A DNA stretch of 64,000 nucleotides from Schistocerca nitens (Eukaryota; Arthropoda; Insecta; Orthoptera; Acrididae), in assembly GCF_023898315.1 (NCBI RefSeq), contig NC_064614.1:383779348-383843347 (forward strand), in the 5' to 3' direction. Below, piece by piece: positions 37,162 to 48,209 of this stretch. Each line of letters opens with the position of its first letter. Within the stretch, counting starts at the first letter, position 1. Below the pieces are notes generated by a model. It had not been told where the DNA came from and did not search any database. It saw only the letters and a list, made by a program, of their open reading frames with translations. Position numbers and translations under genes: made by a program.

Positions 37162-37850
37162 ATTTAAGTTTATTAGTTGTTTTGTTGCATGTAGGTCTAA
37201 GTGGAAAAGTTTCATTAAATATTTAAAGAAAACTACCTAAAAAAATGTTAAAGCTACTATTACTGGAAACAGAGCCATTCTAAGGCCCTTCAACCTCTCT
37301 TACCTTATTTCTAAATGTAACTGAATTTTTTTACATTAAAGTTCCTTTTCACATGGCTTTTGTTACATGAAATTTCATTTTTAATTGTTGGTAGTGCAAT
37401 GAATGATGCAGAGTGGTCAGAGATTCCTAAATCTATGCAAAATATATAAACATCTTCAAGTACTTAATTTGTTAGAATATTGCCAATACAGGTAGCTGAC
37501 TCTGTATTTACTCTAGTGGCATGCATGAAGTTTATTTTGAAGCCAAAGTTTTCTATTAAGTCAGTGAATTTGCATACTTCATTGCTTTCAGCTATGATAT
37601 TAGTATTGAAGTCAGCAGCTATTACTATCTTTCTCCTTTTTTCTTTACTGAGCTTTTCAAGCAGGCAATGAAATTTCACCAGAAAAGCTTTCATTGTGGC
37701 TTCCTCTGGTACTCTATAAATAGAAACTGGAATGACATTTAGGTCAGTTCGATACAGCAGCTTCCAAATATACACTCTTCATTCAAATGATTAAAATCAT
37801 TTCTTATTTCGTATTTTATACCAGAATGAGACTAACAGTATCCTCTATCT
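37162..37850 (-). mobile_element. Daphne-like LINE, endonuclease part, minus strand
   Basis: A 104-codon minus-strand frame (37775-37464) has VSIYRVPEEATMKAFLVKFH and KIVIAADFNTNI, the endonuclease catalytic region (GDFN-like), followed by NILTN. Further downstream on the minus strand comes the linker ending in NKTTNKLKW near 37165, where the plus-strand LINE begins. The RT of the same element probably continues at 36040-35230. About 250 codons between linker and RT palm are missing. Confidence 0.75.
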
Positions 37851-37859
37851 GCAAAAGAC

Positions 37860-39540
37860 AATTCTCCATCCTACATTTTAGACAATCATAAAATCTGTTG
37901 GGCTCAAGACATTTGCTTTTTGGCCTCCATTCCAGTGTTAATCTTCTGAAGTTCAGCTCTTCTCCTGCTTTTGAGAGCTTCACAGTAATGACTACTGTTG
38001 TATTTTTCATTACTTGTGCAGTGCAATTAATAGTGTTAGTACATGCACTTCCAGAATGTAAAATGCGGGCCAAGTGAACTCTTTTAAGTTCTAGCAGGCC
38101 AATTCCAGTCTCAAAATCATTTAAAGGTTGATTCTTTGTCTGACTTCAAAAGCAGTGTGAAATATATTTCTGTCACCTCCTGTTTATTTTGAAATGCCCT
38201 AGTACAAACGTTTTCTGCAGTCTTCTCTGTAGTACCACGTAGTATTTGGGCAGCAGCTTAATTAATGGAACTTTATGTTTAAATACTTTTTCTGCAAAGA
38301 AACCATCTCTTCTTTTCTTGAATTGCCTGAAGATGACATATATATGGAAGTCGAAGGTTGTGCATTGTTCATGCCTAGTAGTTTATTTATTACCACTCAT
38401 TTTTCTCACAAATCCACAGTCCAACATTCTGGATGATCATTTGACTTTTTATCATACACAAAAAAATTCATTCAGAGTATTTTCACACATGGGTTCAGTG
38501 TCTAGTTTTATATCCACTGACAAACTAGGTATCCTTCACACAAGAATTATTGGCAAGTTTCAGCTTTTAGTGGCAGGAAAACAAGTAAAATAGTTTGTTG
38601 TTTTGCTGTTCAAATTACCTTAACCTCTAAGCTAACTTGCAAAGCAAGGCAGGACTTGTTTTACAACCAGCAACAAGAAGGGAACAGTAAGTGAATAATC
38701 AAGTATGCTGTGTCCTTTGTGTCAGCTCACTCACAGAACAAGAAGGTAGACTCCCTGACTGGCTATCAGCAATTCATTTGTTGAGAATGGTTGCCTGCTA
38801 CTTCAAAGTTTTTTTAGACAGTCAAATGTATCATTTTTCTCACCATAGACTGCACTGGAATTATTCACATTGCAGATACCAACATGATAAAATGTAAGAC
38901 ATCTGATTTACATCTGTGAAATAGATTGTTGGCAAATTTTAAGTTCTCCAAAATCATAAAGAAGTTATTTTGCCAATGGAAAAGTTGAAGAGTATGCATC
39001 CCCGACAGCATTTCCAAAGAAAAAGAGCACTGATTATTTATAACAACAAATACTGTTAAAGAGTAGCATTATTGGGAGACCAGAGTTAGATATCTAGGAA
39101 CTTTGAAGAGGCTTCAATGAGATGTACAGCTATGTATTTGCTGAAGTAGTCTGACTGTCTGCTTGTTTTACTTTACATGTAGAATCCCAGAATACAAACC
39201 TAAGAAGGTTTAATAAATGAAAGTATCAAAAATAAGATAACAGATTGTAATTCAAGTAGACAGCAAGAGGTACTTATAACAGGAAGTTATGATAATCTTG
39301 GCTTATTGATTCGTTTGCAAATGTGTAAATCAATTTTAATCTGTTATGCATCTGGAGAAGGAAATTTTACACACTATAATTATTTCTTTCTATGACCATT
39401 AACGTCTGTTTCTGCTACTAACAGGTCATCTGTATTTGTTTGAAACTTTAAAATGGGAGTTTCTGAGAGGTTAAGATATTATTGAAGACTTTCACTTCAA
39501 AGTGAAGATGTTTCCAATGATAACTTTTTGGTCTTCTAAA
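37860..39540. other. Unassigned stretch
   Basis: Small open frames at 37816-38073 (-) and 38246-38593 (+) show no recognisable family. The first may be a remnant of the 5' part of the neighbouring minus-strand LINE. Confidence 0.35.
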
Positions 39541-39549
39541 TGTTTCGAC

Positions 39550-41540
39550 AGGATAACAATAATGATAGTATCTGAACAAGGTGAAGCCTCCCATAGTGCA
39601 GATGATGCAGATTTTGCATCAATAGAGGAATAATTAAATATCCTGAATAAGTCAACTAAAGAGGTAGGTGTTAGTCCTGTTAAGAACATGTGGTCAGTGA
39701 ATTTGAGTCATAAGCTCTATGCATCAAAAAAGTGCAGAGAAATTACTAAAGGTATGGATGAATACACTACTGAAAAACTGACCACACTCTTCAAATTGGA
39801 AATTCCATCTTCAGAAGGAAATGAACCAAAGCATTCTTGCACCTCTTGCCAGGAATTTTTCACAAATATCAAATCACCTGATGAATATTGTGCATCCTAC
39901 CGTGAAAAGGTACAAGTTCTAACTATTATTCTAGAGACATTTTCAAAGAAAACAATTTTGAACCATGACCCATCAGTATCAAAGTACATGGTAGACAAAG
40001 CAAGACATGTGAGATCTGTAAAAGGAGTCTTAGGAAGACCAATCCCTATTATGGTCATTCTGTAGAAGCAGCTCAAGTTCAAATAGTGCATCCCTTTTAT
40101 CTGGAAGATAAATGGGACTGTTCTCTTCAGAGTGCCAACAGAAGAGTCATTATAACTGTAACAGTTGAAGGTCAAAAAGTTTTGAAAGTGAAGAGGTACA
40201 TGGCTCACAGTATTGAAGAAACTTTTGCAATTTATAAGAGCAACTATACAACTTCACATATTGGAAGATCAAAATTTTATGCACTACGACCTAAGTGGGT
40301 GGTTCCACACCCACCTGGAGATTTCAGTTTATGTGTGTACTAAGTGAATTTTGAACTTTGTGTGGTAACTTTGAAGAACTTACTGGAGCACGCGACATAT
40401 GATACCTTGGTCGGGCACATGAAGTCATTAGTTGTCTGTGACATTAAGCAAGAGACTTGCTTGTTTCAAGAATGTGGTGACTGTCCTGGAAAGGGAGGAC
40501 TGTCCTTACAGACGTTTGTTCGAATGATGTAGCAGATAACTCTGCAGAAATTACATGTGTGACATGGGAGGAAAATAAACTAATTAAGAAAACTGTTGCC
40601 TTTGACAGTTTCATTGATGAACTTGGTAAATGGTCAGTGAAAGCAGTAACGCACCAACATCTGAAGAAATTGCGAAAATAACACATTGCAGAAGGGAAAA
40701 AGTGTGTACAGGCTGAAGAACTATGTTTAGTGCTCAATCTTTTACAGGGTTGTCATATTTTCAAAACAAGACCACAAGGATTGCAGTTATAAGTGATGAC
40801 TCAGCACATGCTTGCTTGCAATGCGCAAAATTCTTCAACTGCAAATTGGTCTCGGGAAGGGGCCTTCTGATGGTGTAGGAGGTCTGCTGAACCACCATGC
40901 TACAAAACATAATCTTTCCAGACCAAACACAGCTTCAATTCAGAATACAGATGATTTTACGAGAGTCGTGAAATCTTACACATCCACAGCCCTCATTCTT
41001 TTGTCCAAATAGGAAATTGAAGAATTACATGAGCAGAAAAAAGAAGAATGGTCGAAACAAACTACTCCTGTGAAAGGAATTCAGAAGACACAATTTTGGA
41101 CTCAAAGTGCTGCATGAACTCATACTGCACACAGTTTAAAGAGTAAGAAAGAAGAAATTTTGTTTGTTCGATCAACACCTCAGAAACAGCAGGATAATAT
41201 TCAGATTCACAACCTGAGAAGGGGGATGTTTTTGGTGTGTGTCTATGACTGTGACTGGTGGATTGCAGGATTATAGACACCTGTTATGAGTTAAATGAAA
41301 CTGTAGTGAACTTTATCCTACCACATGGACCAGCTGCTGGATATAGGTTTCCAGCTGAAGGACAGCAACAACGCCATCAGTGTACACTTCCTGTTCACAA
41401 TGTTTTGAAGACTTTAAGTGCTCTAGTTCCTATTGGTTCAACAGGAAGGTATCATTCTGCATCAAAGGGAGATACTGAAGCAGTGGAACACATTTTTAGT
41501 TCATTGACTGGCTAATTTCAGTATAAAACAGAGTGCACAG
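39550..41540 (+). pseudogene. Decayed copy of an uncharacterised multicopy arthropod protein family (candidate transposon)
   Basis: I do not know a name for this family. Frames on + join into one protein-like order. An N-terminal part has EVGVSPVKNMWSVNLSHKLY near 39660, a cysteine pair CTSC at 39838, SYREKVQVLTII near 39897, and SVSKYMVDKARHVRSVKGVL near 39975-40035. A central part has a lysine/serine stretch followed by SKFYALRPKWVVPHPPG at 40268-40320 and FQECGDCPGKGG at 40466-40500. A late part has SDDSAHA near 40795, GKGPSDGVGGLLNHHATKH at 40855-40910, and a C-terminal W-rich module near 41240-41345 ending in HGPAAGYRFPAEG. I recall multicopy unnamed insect proteins with the same order, the central SDGA..HFK-type acidic motif being deleted here near 40835. 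Stops and shifts make it a pseudogene. The family could be an unclassified DNA transposon. Confidence 0.6.
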
Positions 41541-41855
41541 AAGTTGTATAAATTGAAACCTTTAAGTCCTTGGACCTTTCATATAAATTTTGGAACTGTT
41601 TAAAATGCTTGAAACATGAGTGTCTTACTCATCTTCCTAAACTAAAATTATGTTGAATAAGGCTAGGTTTTGATTTTTATGAGCCTGTTATGTGATACTG
41701 TGGTAATAAAACAGGTTTTATGTATGCCAAAAATTTCAATTGTTTATAAAACCTGTTCAATCTAAAAGTGGAAGCTCTCCTTTTCAGGGAATTTAGACTT
41801 ATATAGTACTACTCAACAGAAAAAGAATCAAAATTTTATGGATTGGCATTTTTGG
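41541..41855 (+). other. Probable 3' flank/UTR of the unnamed element
   Basis: AT-rich and non-coding. Together with 45486-45810 it may form the 3' untranslated part of the unnamed element, interrupted by the RTE-type LINE. No TSD could be fixed. Confidence 0.3.
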
Positions 41856-41859
41856 AAAA

Positions 41860-44800
41860 AAACGTTTTCCATAAATTATAAGCCCGGATCCTCATCCTAC
41901 AAGTGATGAGGGAGGCGGAGGGGGAGGAGTAACAACCTCGTAAAAAAACCTGGGTCCATCTGGCTCCGGATGGTAGCACCCTGTGAGGGCCCCTGCCTAG
42001 GGTTACGGGTGAAAACCGGTCAACGGTCTCATAGGCAGATGAGGAATTTTTAACTCCCAACGGCTGAGAGAGCGGAGGAACCAAAAATCTATAACTGCAA
42101 GTGTCTGTACCCAGATTGGGCAGCTTGTGGGCAGCGTCTGTTCCTCATGTTAGAGGCGGCTGTTTCAAGAAAACCTTCTAACGCTAACAACGTTAGTCGT
42201 ATTCCTGGTAGGTTACGCAAGTAATCTCCCCAACTTTGAAGAATTTCAACAGTTACAATCTTAACGCATGATGGAAATGTCTTTCAATAACGAAACTACC
42301 CCAGGTGGCCAATCCACCGTCGGCAACGGCGCAAGCAGACCCATGGATTCTGGGGAGTCTGCAACATCATGCAAATCCAACAAGATTAAACCCAGAAACA
42401 TCTTCAACATAGCAACTCTCAACATAAACTCCCTTCTCAAAGTGGGAAAACTTAAGCACCTTACAGACCAGTTACACACGGAAGACATACAAATTGTGGC
42501 GCTACAAGAAACTCGCTTCACTGATGAAAACACATTTGAATCAAACAAATTCAGAATATTTAAAGGAAAACCTGGAAAAATTGTAATGAAGAAATGCCCT
42601 CAGCTTGGCATAGCTTTTGCTGTAAACACAAAAATTCTGAACTCTGTCGAACATTTTTGGTCAACATCATCGAGAACATCTTTCCTCACTTTTCGATGTG
42701 CAAATAAAAAATACACATTAACCAATGTCCACGCTCCCACAAATGACAAAATAATGCTAAAAATAGGGAAGAAACAGATGAATTCTGGGAAAACCTTAAG
42801 GATCATATATCAGAAATCCCAGAAAACAATGCAAAAATACTTCTAGGAGATTTTAACGCTCAGATTGGAAAAGAAAAGAAATTCCGCGATATTGTCGGCA
42901 ACTTTCCCGCCCACAAACGAACGAACAAAAATGGAGAAAGGTTAATTATGCTCTGTAAGCAGTTTAAACTCAAGCTAAAGTCAACACGTTTTAAACATCT
43001 TCCCAGAAAACAAAAAACCTGGGTATCTCCGATAAAGAGTATCGGAGAATTTCAAATAGATCACGTTGCCATCTCCTCCAAATGTGAAAAAGAAATATTG
43101 AACACACGTGTCCGAAAATCTCTAAACCTCGACTCCGATCACTATCTCACGAAAATAAAAACTAAACTGATCCCACAAAACAAACAGAAAAGCAGAAATG
43201 GTGAATATAAAAACAGAAATAAAATAAATTTTGATCTTACAACCCTGAAAAATTACAACCTTAAGTCCAACTCTAACCTCAAGGATTTTCAGAAAAAACT
43301 AGAGACATTCTCCCCTTCACAAAACCTCCAAGAATTTCAGAACAACTTGATTGAGGCAACAGAAACAACCTTTCCAAAAAAGAGCAAACCGAGACACCCG
43401 TGGTGGGACAGCAACTGTAATGAAGTTCTGCATGAAATACTTAAAGCCTGGAAAAAGTGGAACTCACATAAAACTGAAAACAACTTTGATGAATTTAAGC
43501 AAGCCAGAAAGAATGCCTCGAAAACTATTCGCAACAACAAGAGACAATATGAAAAACAACAACTGGACTCAATCGAAGAGAAAATGCAACACGGCAGCTT
43601 GGTACAAAACATTCAACCAGAAACTCCGAGGATACCAGTCCCCTTGCCTAAACCTTATGAGAAGTAATAAGACTCTCGCCACGAACAATACTGAAAACTG
43701 TGAAATCCTGGCTGAATATTTTGAGACACTCCTAAACTGCCAAGCACCCATCCAGACTCTCAGTTTTATGCAACCAGAAACATTACCAACACATTCAACA
43801 CCTCCGACACGAGAGGAAATCACAAACATAATCAAAAATCTCAAAAACAGGAAAGCATGTGGAGTAGACACAATTACAGCAGAAATGCTCAAGCTTGGGG
43901 GAGAAACATCAGTAGAAGCACTACACAAAGAACTTGAACAAGTATGGGAAACCAACAAAATCCCAAAACACTGGAAAACTGCCCTAATTCACCCTTTGTT
44001 TAAAAAAGGTGACAAAAGGGATGTTAACAACTATCGTGGAATATCGCTTCTCCCAGTCCCATACAAAATTCTATCAAAGGCCCTGCTCAATCGTGTATCA
44101 CCAATTATAGAGGGAAAACTTGGAGAATATCAAGCTGGCTTCAGACCAGGAAGATCCTGCGCCGAACAAATTTTTAACCTCAAAACAACAATGAACTATT
44201 TATCTACAAGGAGCAAGAAATATTTCATAACATTCATTGATTTCAAAAAAGCTTATGACTCAATCGAAAGGGACACACTCATCAAAACACTTCGAGAATA
44301 TGAAATAGATGAAACAACAATCACCATAATCAAAGAAACATTAACAAATACAACATCAAAAGTAAAATTCCAAGGAGAAATTTCACGGCATTTCGAAGTC
44401 AAAACCGGCGTCAGACAAGGAGATGCGCTGTCCCCGGTACTCTTCAACTGTGTTCTGGATAAAGTCATAGCAGAATGGAGAAAACTCACGCAAAAAGTCC
44501 AAATTGGAGGGAAGTGCTACAAAGCCATTGAAACCAACTGTTTTGCCTTCGCTGACGATCTCGCCTGTTTAGCTTACACACAAAAAGACACAATAAAACA
44601 AATAGAATTACTTAAAGAAACTGCTGAAAAAGCAGGCTTGCAAATTTCATTTGAAAAGACAGAAATCATTACAAATATCAAAAATCCACCAAAGAAAATA
44701 ACTACGAAATACAGGAAAATACAGGTATCTAAACATTTTAAATATCTTGGTGAACTAATTCAGCCTGTGGCAAAAGGTCATTCAGCCTGCAGAGCTAGAA

Positions 44801-45485
44801 TACAAAAACTAGATACAGCAACTCACTACTGCAGACAAATGTATTCAAAAAAATGTATACCCAAAAACATTAAACTCAGACACTACCAGACTGTCATTAG
44901 ACCGCAGATACTATATGCATCAGAAACACTGGCAAATTTTACATACGCAGAACAGATAGAAAATCGTGAAAGAAGAATTGTGAGGACAATTCTTGGACAC
45001 AGGAAAATAACAGATGATCAAGGCAAGTCTGTATACAGACTAAAAAGCAACAAAGAAGTGTATAAGAAGTGCAGCAAAATTACAGACGAAATTAGAAAAA
45101 GAAGATGCTCCTTTTATGCTCACATCATGAGGATGAACCCGAATAGGCTTACAAAACAAATATTTTCGTACATCGCAAATCTAAAAAATAAAAATTTATG
45201 GTTTATCAACACAGAAAGAGATCTAAAAGAAATGGACATAGATCAGGAAACAATATTTAACAGAAACCTTTTTAGAAAAAAACTGAATTCATTCACGGGT
45301 TTCGGTGTGAAAATTAAGAAGACTTGTGGAACTAAATGGTCTGAAGAGAGAAAAGCCGCCTTCAGTGCAAGAATGAAAGAACTGTGGACTGAGAGAAAGA
45401 AGACTTCCCAGAAGCGCAAGAAATAACTGTTTTCACGGTCTTTAATGGCCAAATTTGTATAATAATAATATAATAATAAAAAGTT
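41860..45485 (+). mobile_element. RTE-type LINE, near full length
   Basis: A GC-richer 5' region starts at about 41880 (CCCGGATCCTCATCC) and is followed by a single endonuclease-RT coding region from 42268. The 3' end is a short UTR (GGTCTTTAATGGCCAAATTTG) with an (ATA)n-type tail at about 45459-45485. This is the best preserved LINE in the window; only two frameshifts interrupt the coding region and no in-frame stop was seen. It differs from the RTE-type family at 25, 47 and 57 kb in both protein and tail. Confidence 0.85.
42268..45426 (+). pseudogene. Endonuclease-RT of the RTE-type LINE (two compensating frameshifts)
   Basis: Endonuclease: NIATLNINSLLKVGKLKHL near 42405, VALQETRF near 42496, NVHAPTND near 42724, LLGDFNAQIG near 42840-42870, and IDHVAIS with SDHYLTK near 43055-43150. 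The frame shifts near 42755 and returns near 43590, so the first and last parts share a frame. RT: CGVDTITAEMLKLGG near 43860, LFKKGDKRDVNNYRGISLLP near 43997-44055, YQAGFRPGRSCAEQ near 44130, FIDFKKAYDSIER near 44235, GVRQGDALSPVLFN near 44407, and CFAFADDLACL near 44540. The conserved C-terminal part RREVR-type RIVRTILGH follows near 44975. The stop TAA is at about 45424. Roughly 1050 codons are spanned. The RT portion from about 43600 is fully open, so damage is recent or mild. Confidence 0.88.
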
Positions 45486-45935
45486 CAGAATGCTATAGCA
45501 AAAGAACTTTGACAGATAAGTCCAAATGGAGGATTTCTTTGTAATCATAAAACAATTATCTTTCAAATAATAATAAAAAGACCAACAAAATATCTACAAC
45601 TGTTCCAGAGATACATCACTTTAAATTTTTTTCCAAAATTCACATCTTTAAAATGGTACGTGTAGTGTCATAATTGGAGGCCTGTATCTTGGAGCAGAAA
45701 TTTTTTGGAGAAGACAAAAAAATATGTGTTCTTTACTTGGACCTTCATTTTAACATATGCTAAATTCAATAACTTCTGACACTATGAAGATTTTTTCCTA
45801 GCCTGCCTGAATTGATGTGGACTATGCCAGTAGCTATTCTGGCTATGGTGGTATCTCAGCCAATGTACTAAAATGTTGTACTGACTTGGTAACACAACCT
45901 TTGTAACCAGACGATGAGTCGAGCAGTATTTCCTG
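45486..45935 (+). other. Unassigned stretch after the RTE-type LINE
   Basis: Non-coding, with a phrase (CCTGTATCTTGGAGCAGAAA near 45680) that I associate loosely with the 3' part of the unnamed family at 39.5-41.5 kb. If correct, the RTE-type LINE landed in that element's 3' UTR. Confidence 0.3.
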
Positions 45936-46458
45936 AATGACTGAAGTGTGTAATAGTAACAACAATATGCAAAAGTGGAGATATGCAACTGTTCTCTAAT
46001 CACAGACCTGTATCAGTCCTTCCAATAGTCTCAAAAATTTTTCAGAAAGTAGCTTACTACAGGATACTGCACAATCCTTCTGAAAATAGCCTTTTAACAA
46101 GAACTCAGTTAGGCTTCTCTAAAGGCTTTACTACTAAGAATTGAATGTATGATCTCACAAATTCATTTCAAGCAGAACTACATGACAAAAATTACTCTGT
46201 TAGCATTTCCTGTGATCTTGTCAAGATCTTTGACTGTGTGGATCATGAAGTCCTGCTAGGGAAACTAAAATGATATGGAATTTAGGGTCTTCCTCTTGCT
46301 TGGATTAAGTCATAAAACAGAGAATCTTACAAGCAAATGATACAATAGGAACAATAATAAATTCATTGTGGAGAAACATTAAATACATTGTGCTGCAAGT
46401 TTCTGTGCTTGACCTGCTTCTGTTCTTATTCTACATCAATGATTTACCAGGGAATTGG

Positions 46459-46660
46459 TTCAAATGGTTCAAACGGCTCTGAGCACTATGCCACTCAACT
46501 TCCGAGGTCATTAGTCGCCTAGAACTTAGAACTAATTAAACCTAACTAGCCTAAGGACATCACACACATCCATGCCTGAGGCAGGATTCGAACCTGCGAC
46601 CATAGCGGTCGCTCTGTTCCAGACTGTAGTGCCTAGAACCGCACGGCCACTCTGGCCAGC
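46459..46660 (-). mobile_element. tRNA-derived SINE, near full length, 12-bp TSD
   Basis: CCAGGGAATTGG flanks it at 46447-46458 and 46661-46672. On the minus strand the 5' end shows an A-box-like GGCCAGAGTGGCCGTGCGG, then B box GGTTCGAATCC near 46592, then the SINE body with AGTTCTAAGTTCTAGGCGAC and the end GAGCCGTTTGAACC. At 202 bp it is the most complete copy of the family in the window and includes the tRNA-like head missing in the two others. Confidence 0.93.
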
Positions 46661-46964
46661 CCAGGGAATTGGAAGAGTCTTCAAAAACTGTGATGTTTGC
46701 TGACAACACAGTTATATTGGTGAAAGTCCCAAACACATCCATATCGAACACAGCCAGAATAATGGAAGAGGGCTACAATTGGTTCGCAATCACACCTTAA
46801 CCATTAATCTTGCAAAAACCCATGTTATGCAGTTCCAAACAAATCAAAATGAGCTACAGGTATTAAAATTAGGTGTCAGTGGGTATATACTGGATGGGGC
46901 TATATGTGTGATGTTCCTGGGTTTCCAGATACCTTGTACACTGAGAAGGCATGTGCATGTGGAT

Positions 46965-47696
46965 GTTGTCGTTGTGGTCTTCAGTCCTGAAACTTGTTTG
47001 ATGCAGCTCTCCATGCTAATCTATTCTGTGCAAGCTCCTTCATCTCCCAGTACCTACTGCAACCTACATCCTTCTGAATCTGCTTAGTGTATTAATCTCT
47101 TGGTCTCCCTCTACGATTTTTACCCTCCACACTGCCCTCCAATGCTAAATTTGTGATCCCTTGATGCCTCAGGACATGTCCTACCAACCGATCCCTTCTT
47201 CTAGTCAAGTTGTGCCACAAACTTCTCTTCTCCCCAATCCTATTCAATACCTCCTCATTAGTTACGTGATCGACCCACCTAATCCTCAACATTCTTCTGT
47301 AGCACCACATTTCGAAAGCTTCTATTCTCTTCTTGTCCAAACTATTTATCGTCCATGTTTCACTTCCATACATGGCTACACTCCAGACAAATACTTTCAG
47401 AAACGACTTCCTGACACTTAAATCTATACTCGATGTTAACAAATTTCTCTTCTTCAAAACGCTTTCTTTGCCATTGCCAGTCTACATTTTATATCCTCTC
47501 TACTTCGACCATCATCAGTTATTTTGCTGCCCAAATAGCAAAACTCCTTTACTACTTTAAGTGTCTCATTTCCTAATCTAATTCCCTCAGCATCACCCGA
47601 CTTAATTCGACTACATTCCATTATCCTCGTTTTACTTTTGTTGATGTTCATCTTATATCCTCCTTTCAAGACAATGTCCATTCCGTTCAACTGCTC
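46965..47696 (-). mobile_element. RTE-type LINE, 5'-truncated, 11-bp TSD, minus strand
   Basis: TGCATGTGGAT flanks the insertion at 46954-46964 and 47697-47707. The minus-strand reading starts with LNGMDIVLKGGYKMNINKSK (47690-47630), runs through FCYLGSKITDDGRSREDIKC and, after a frameshift near 47455, through SVAMYGSETWTI and RRDRLVGHVLRHQGI to RGRPRD (47092). The end is GTCCTGAGACTG-like with a CCACAACGACAACA tail at about 46980-46965. It is the same family as the copies at 25.1 and 56.5 kb and landed in an older LINE. Confidence 0.93.
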
Positions 47697-48009
47697 TGCA
47701 TGTGGATAGGTTGACCAAAAAACTAAGATTTTTCTTGCTGTGTACTCAGAATGAGTCTCTCACTGTGTTGCCTTCCAGAGAAGATTGCTGACATACTCTG
47801 CATACTGTCACTCAGTCCTACCGTATGGCATTATATTACTTTAGATATTCCCACAAATTTGATAATGAAGATCTTTCACCAAAATATTCAGTATACCAGT
47901 AATGCATGAACTAGGAGATATTTCTGTAATGTGTCTTTGAGAGCAGTGGCTTGATAAGACCTTAATAAAATCTTGTCTCCCTACAAAATTTCTCGTTGGT
48001 TGACTACTA

Positions 48010-48205
48010 TTCTAGACTAACAGTCACTCTGAGAGAATAGCCGTATTTGCCAAGGATGATATAAAAGTTACTAACATAGCTAATATTACCCAACAAATTT
48101 GTGAAAAAGACTTCGAGATGGCAGCGGTAAAAGTTACAAAATTAAATTTGATAATAGCCACTGTGTACTGTTCTCCACCAGGAAAGTTTGAGGTATTTTT
48201 GGAAA
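48010..48205 (+). mobile_element. LINE endonuclease fragment, plus strand
   Basis: Translation of 48015-48205 gives SERIAVFAKDDIKVTNIANI and then EMAAVKVTKLNLIIATVYCS, the central part of a Daphne-like endonuclease (compare IYRSP-type motif at 37.7 kb). Only about 65 codons are present, ending at the start of the next element. Confidence 0.65.
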
Positions 48206-48209
48206 AACC

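Larger units (their letters stand above)
45940..47880 (+). mobile_element. Jockey/CR1-group LINE fragment interrupted by a SINE and an RTE element
   Basis: A degenerate RT on +: HRPVSVLPIVSKIFQKVAYY near 46002, LGFSKGFTTKN near 46110, SCDLVKIFDCVDHEVLL near 46208, FYINDLPG near 46430, a damaged catalytic box (MFADNTVI-like) near 46695, and INLAKTHVMQFQ near 46805. The SINE at 46459-46660 interrupts after FYINDLPG; the RTE at 46965-47696 interrupts at VHVD. Removing each with one TSD copy restores the reading, e.g. HVHVDRLTKKLRF across the RTE. The C-terminus decays near 47880 (YYFRYSHKFDNE). Confidence 0.82.

Noticed and set aside
42261-42548. Minus-strand open frame within the RTE-type LINE
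   Set aside because: Shadow of the plus-strand endonuclease frame.
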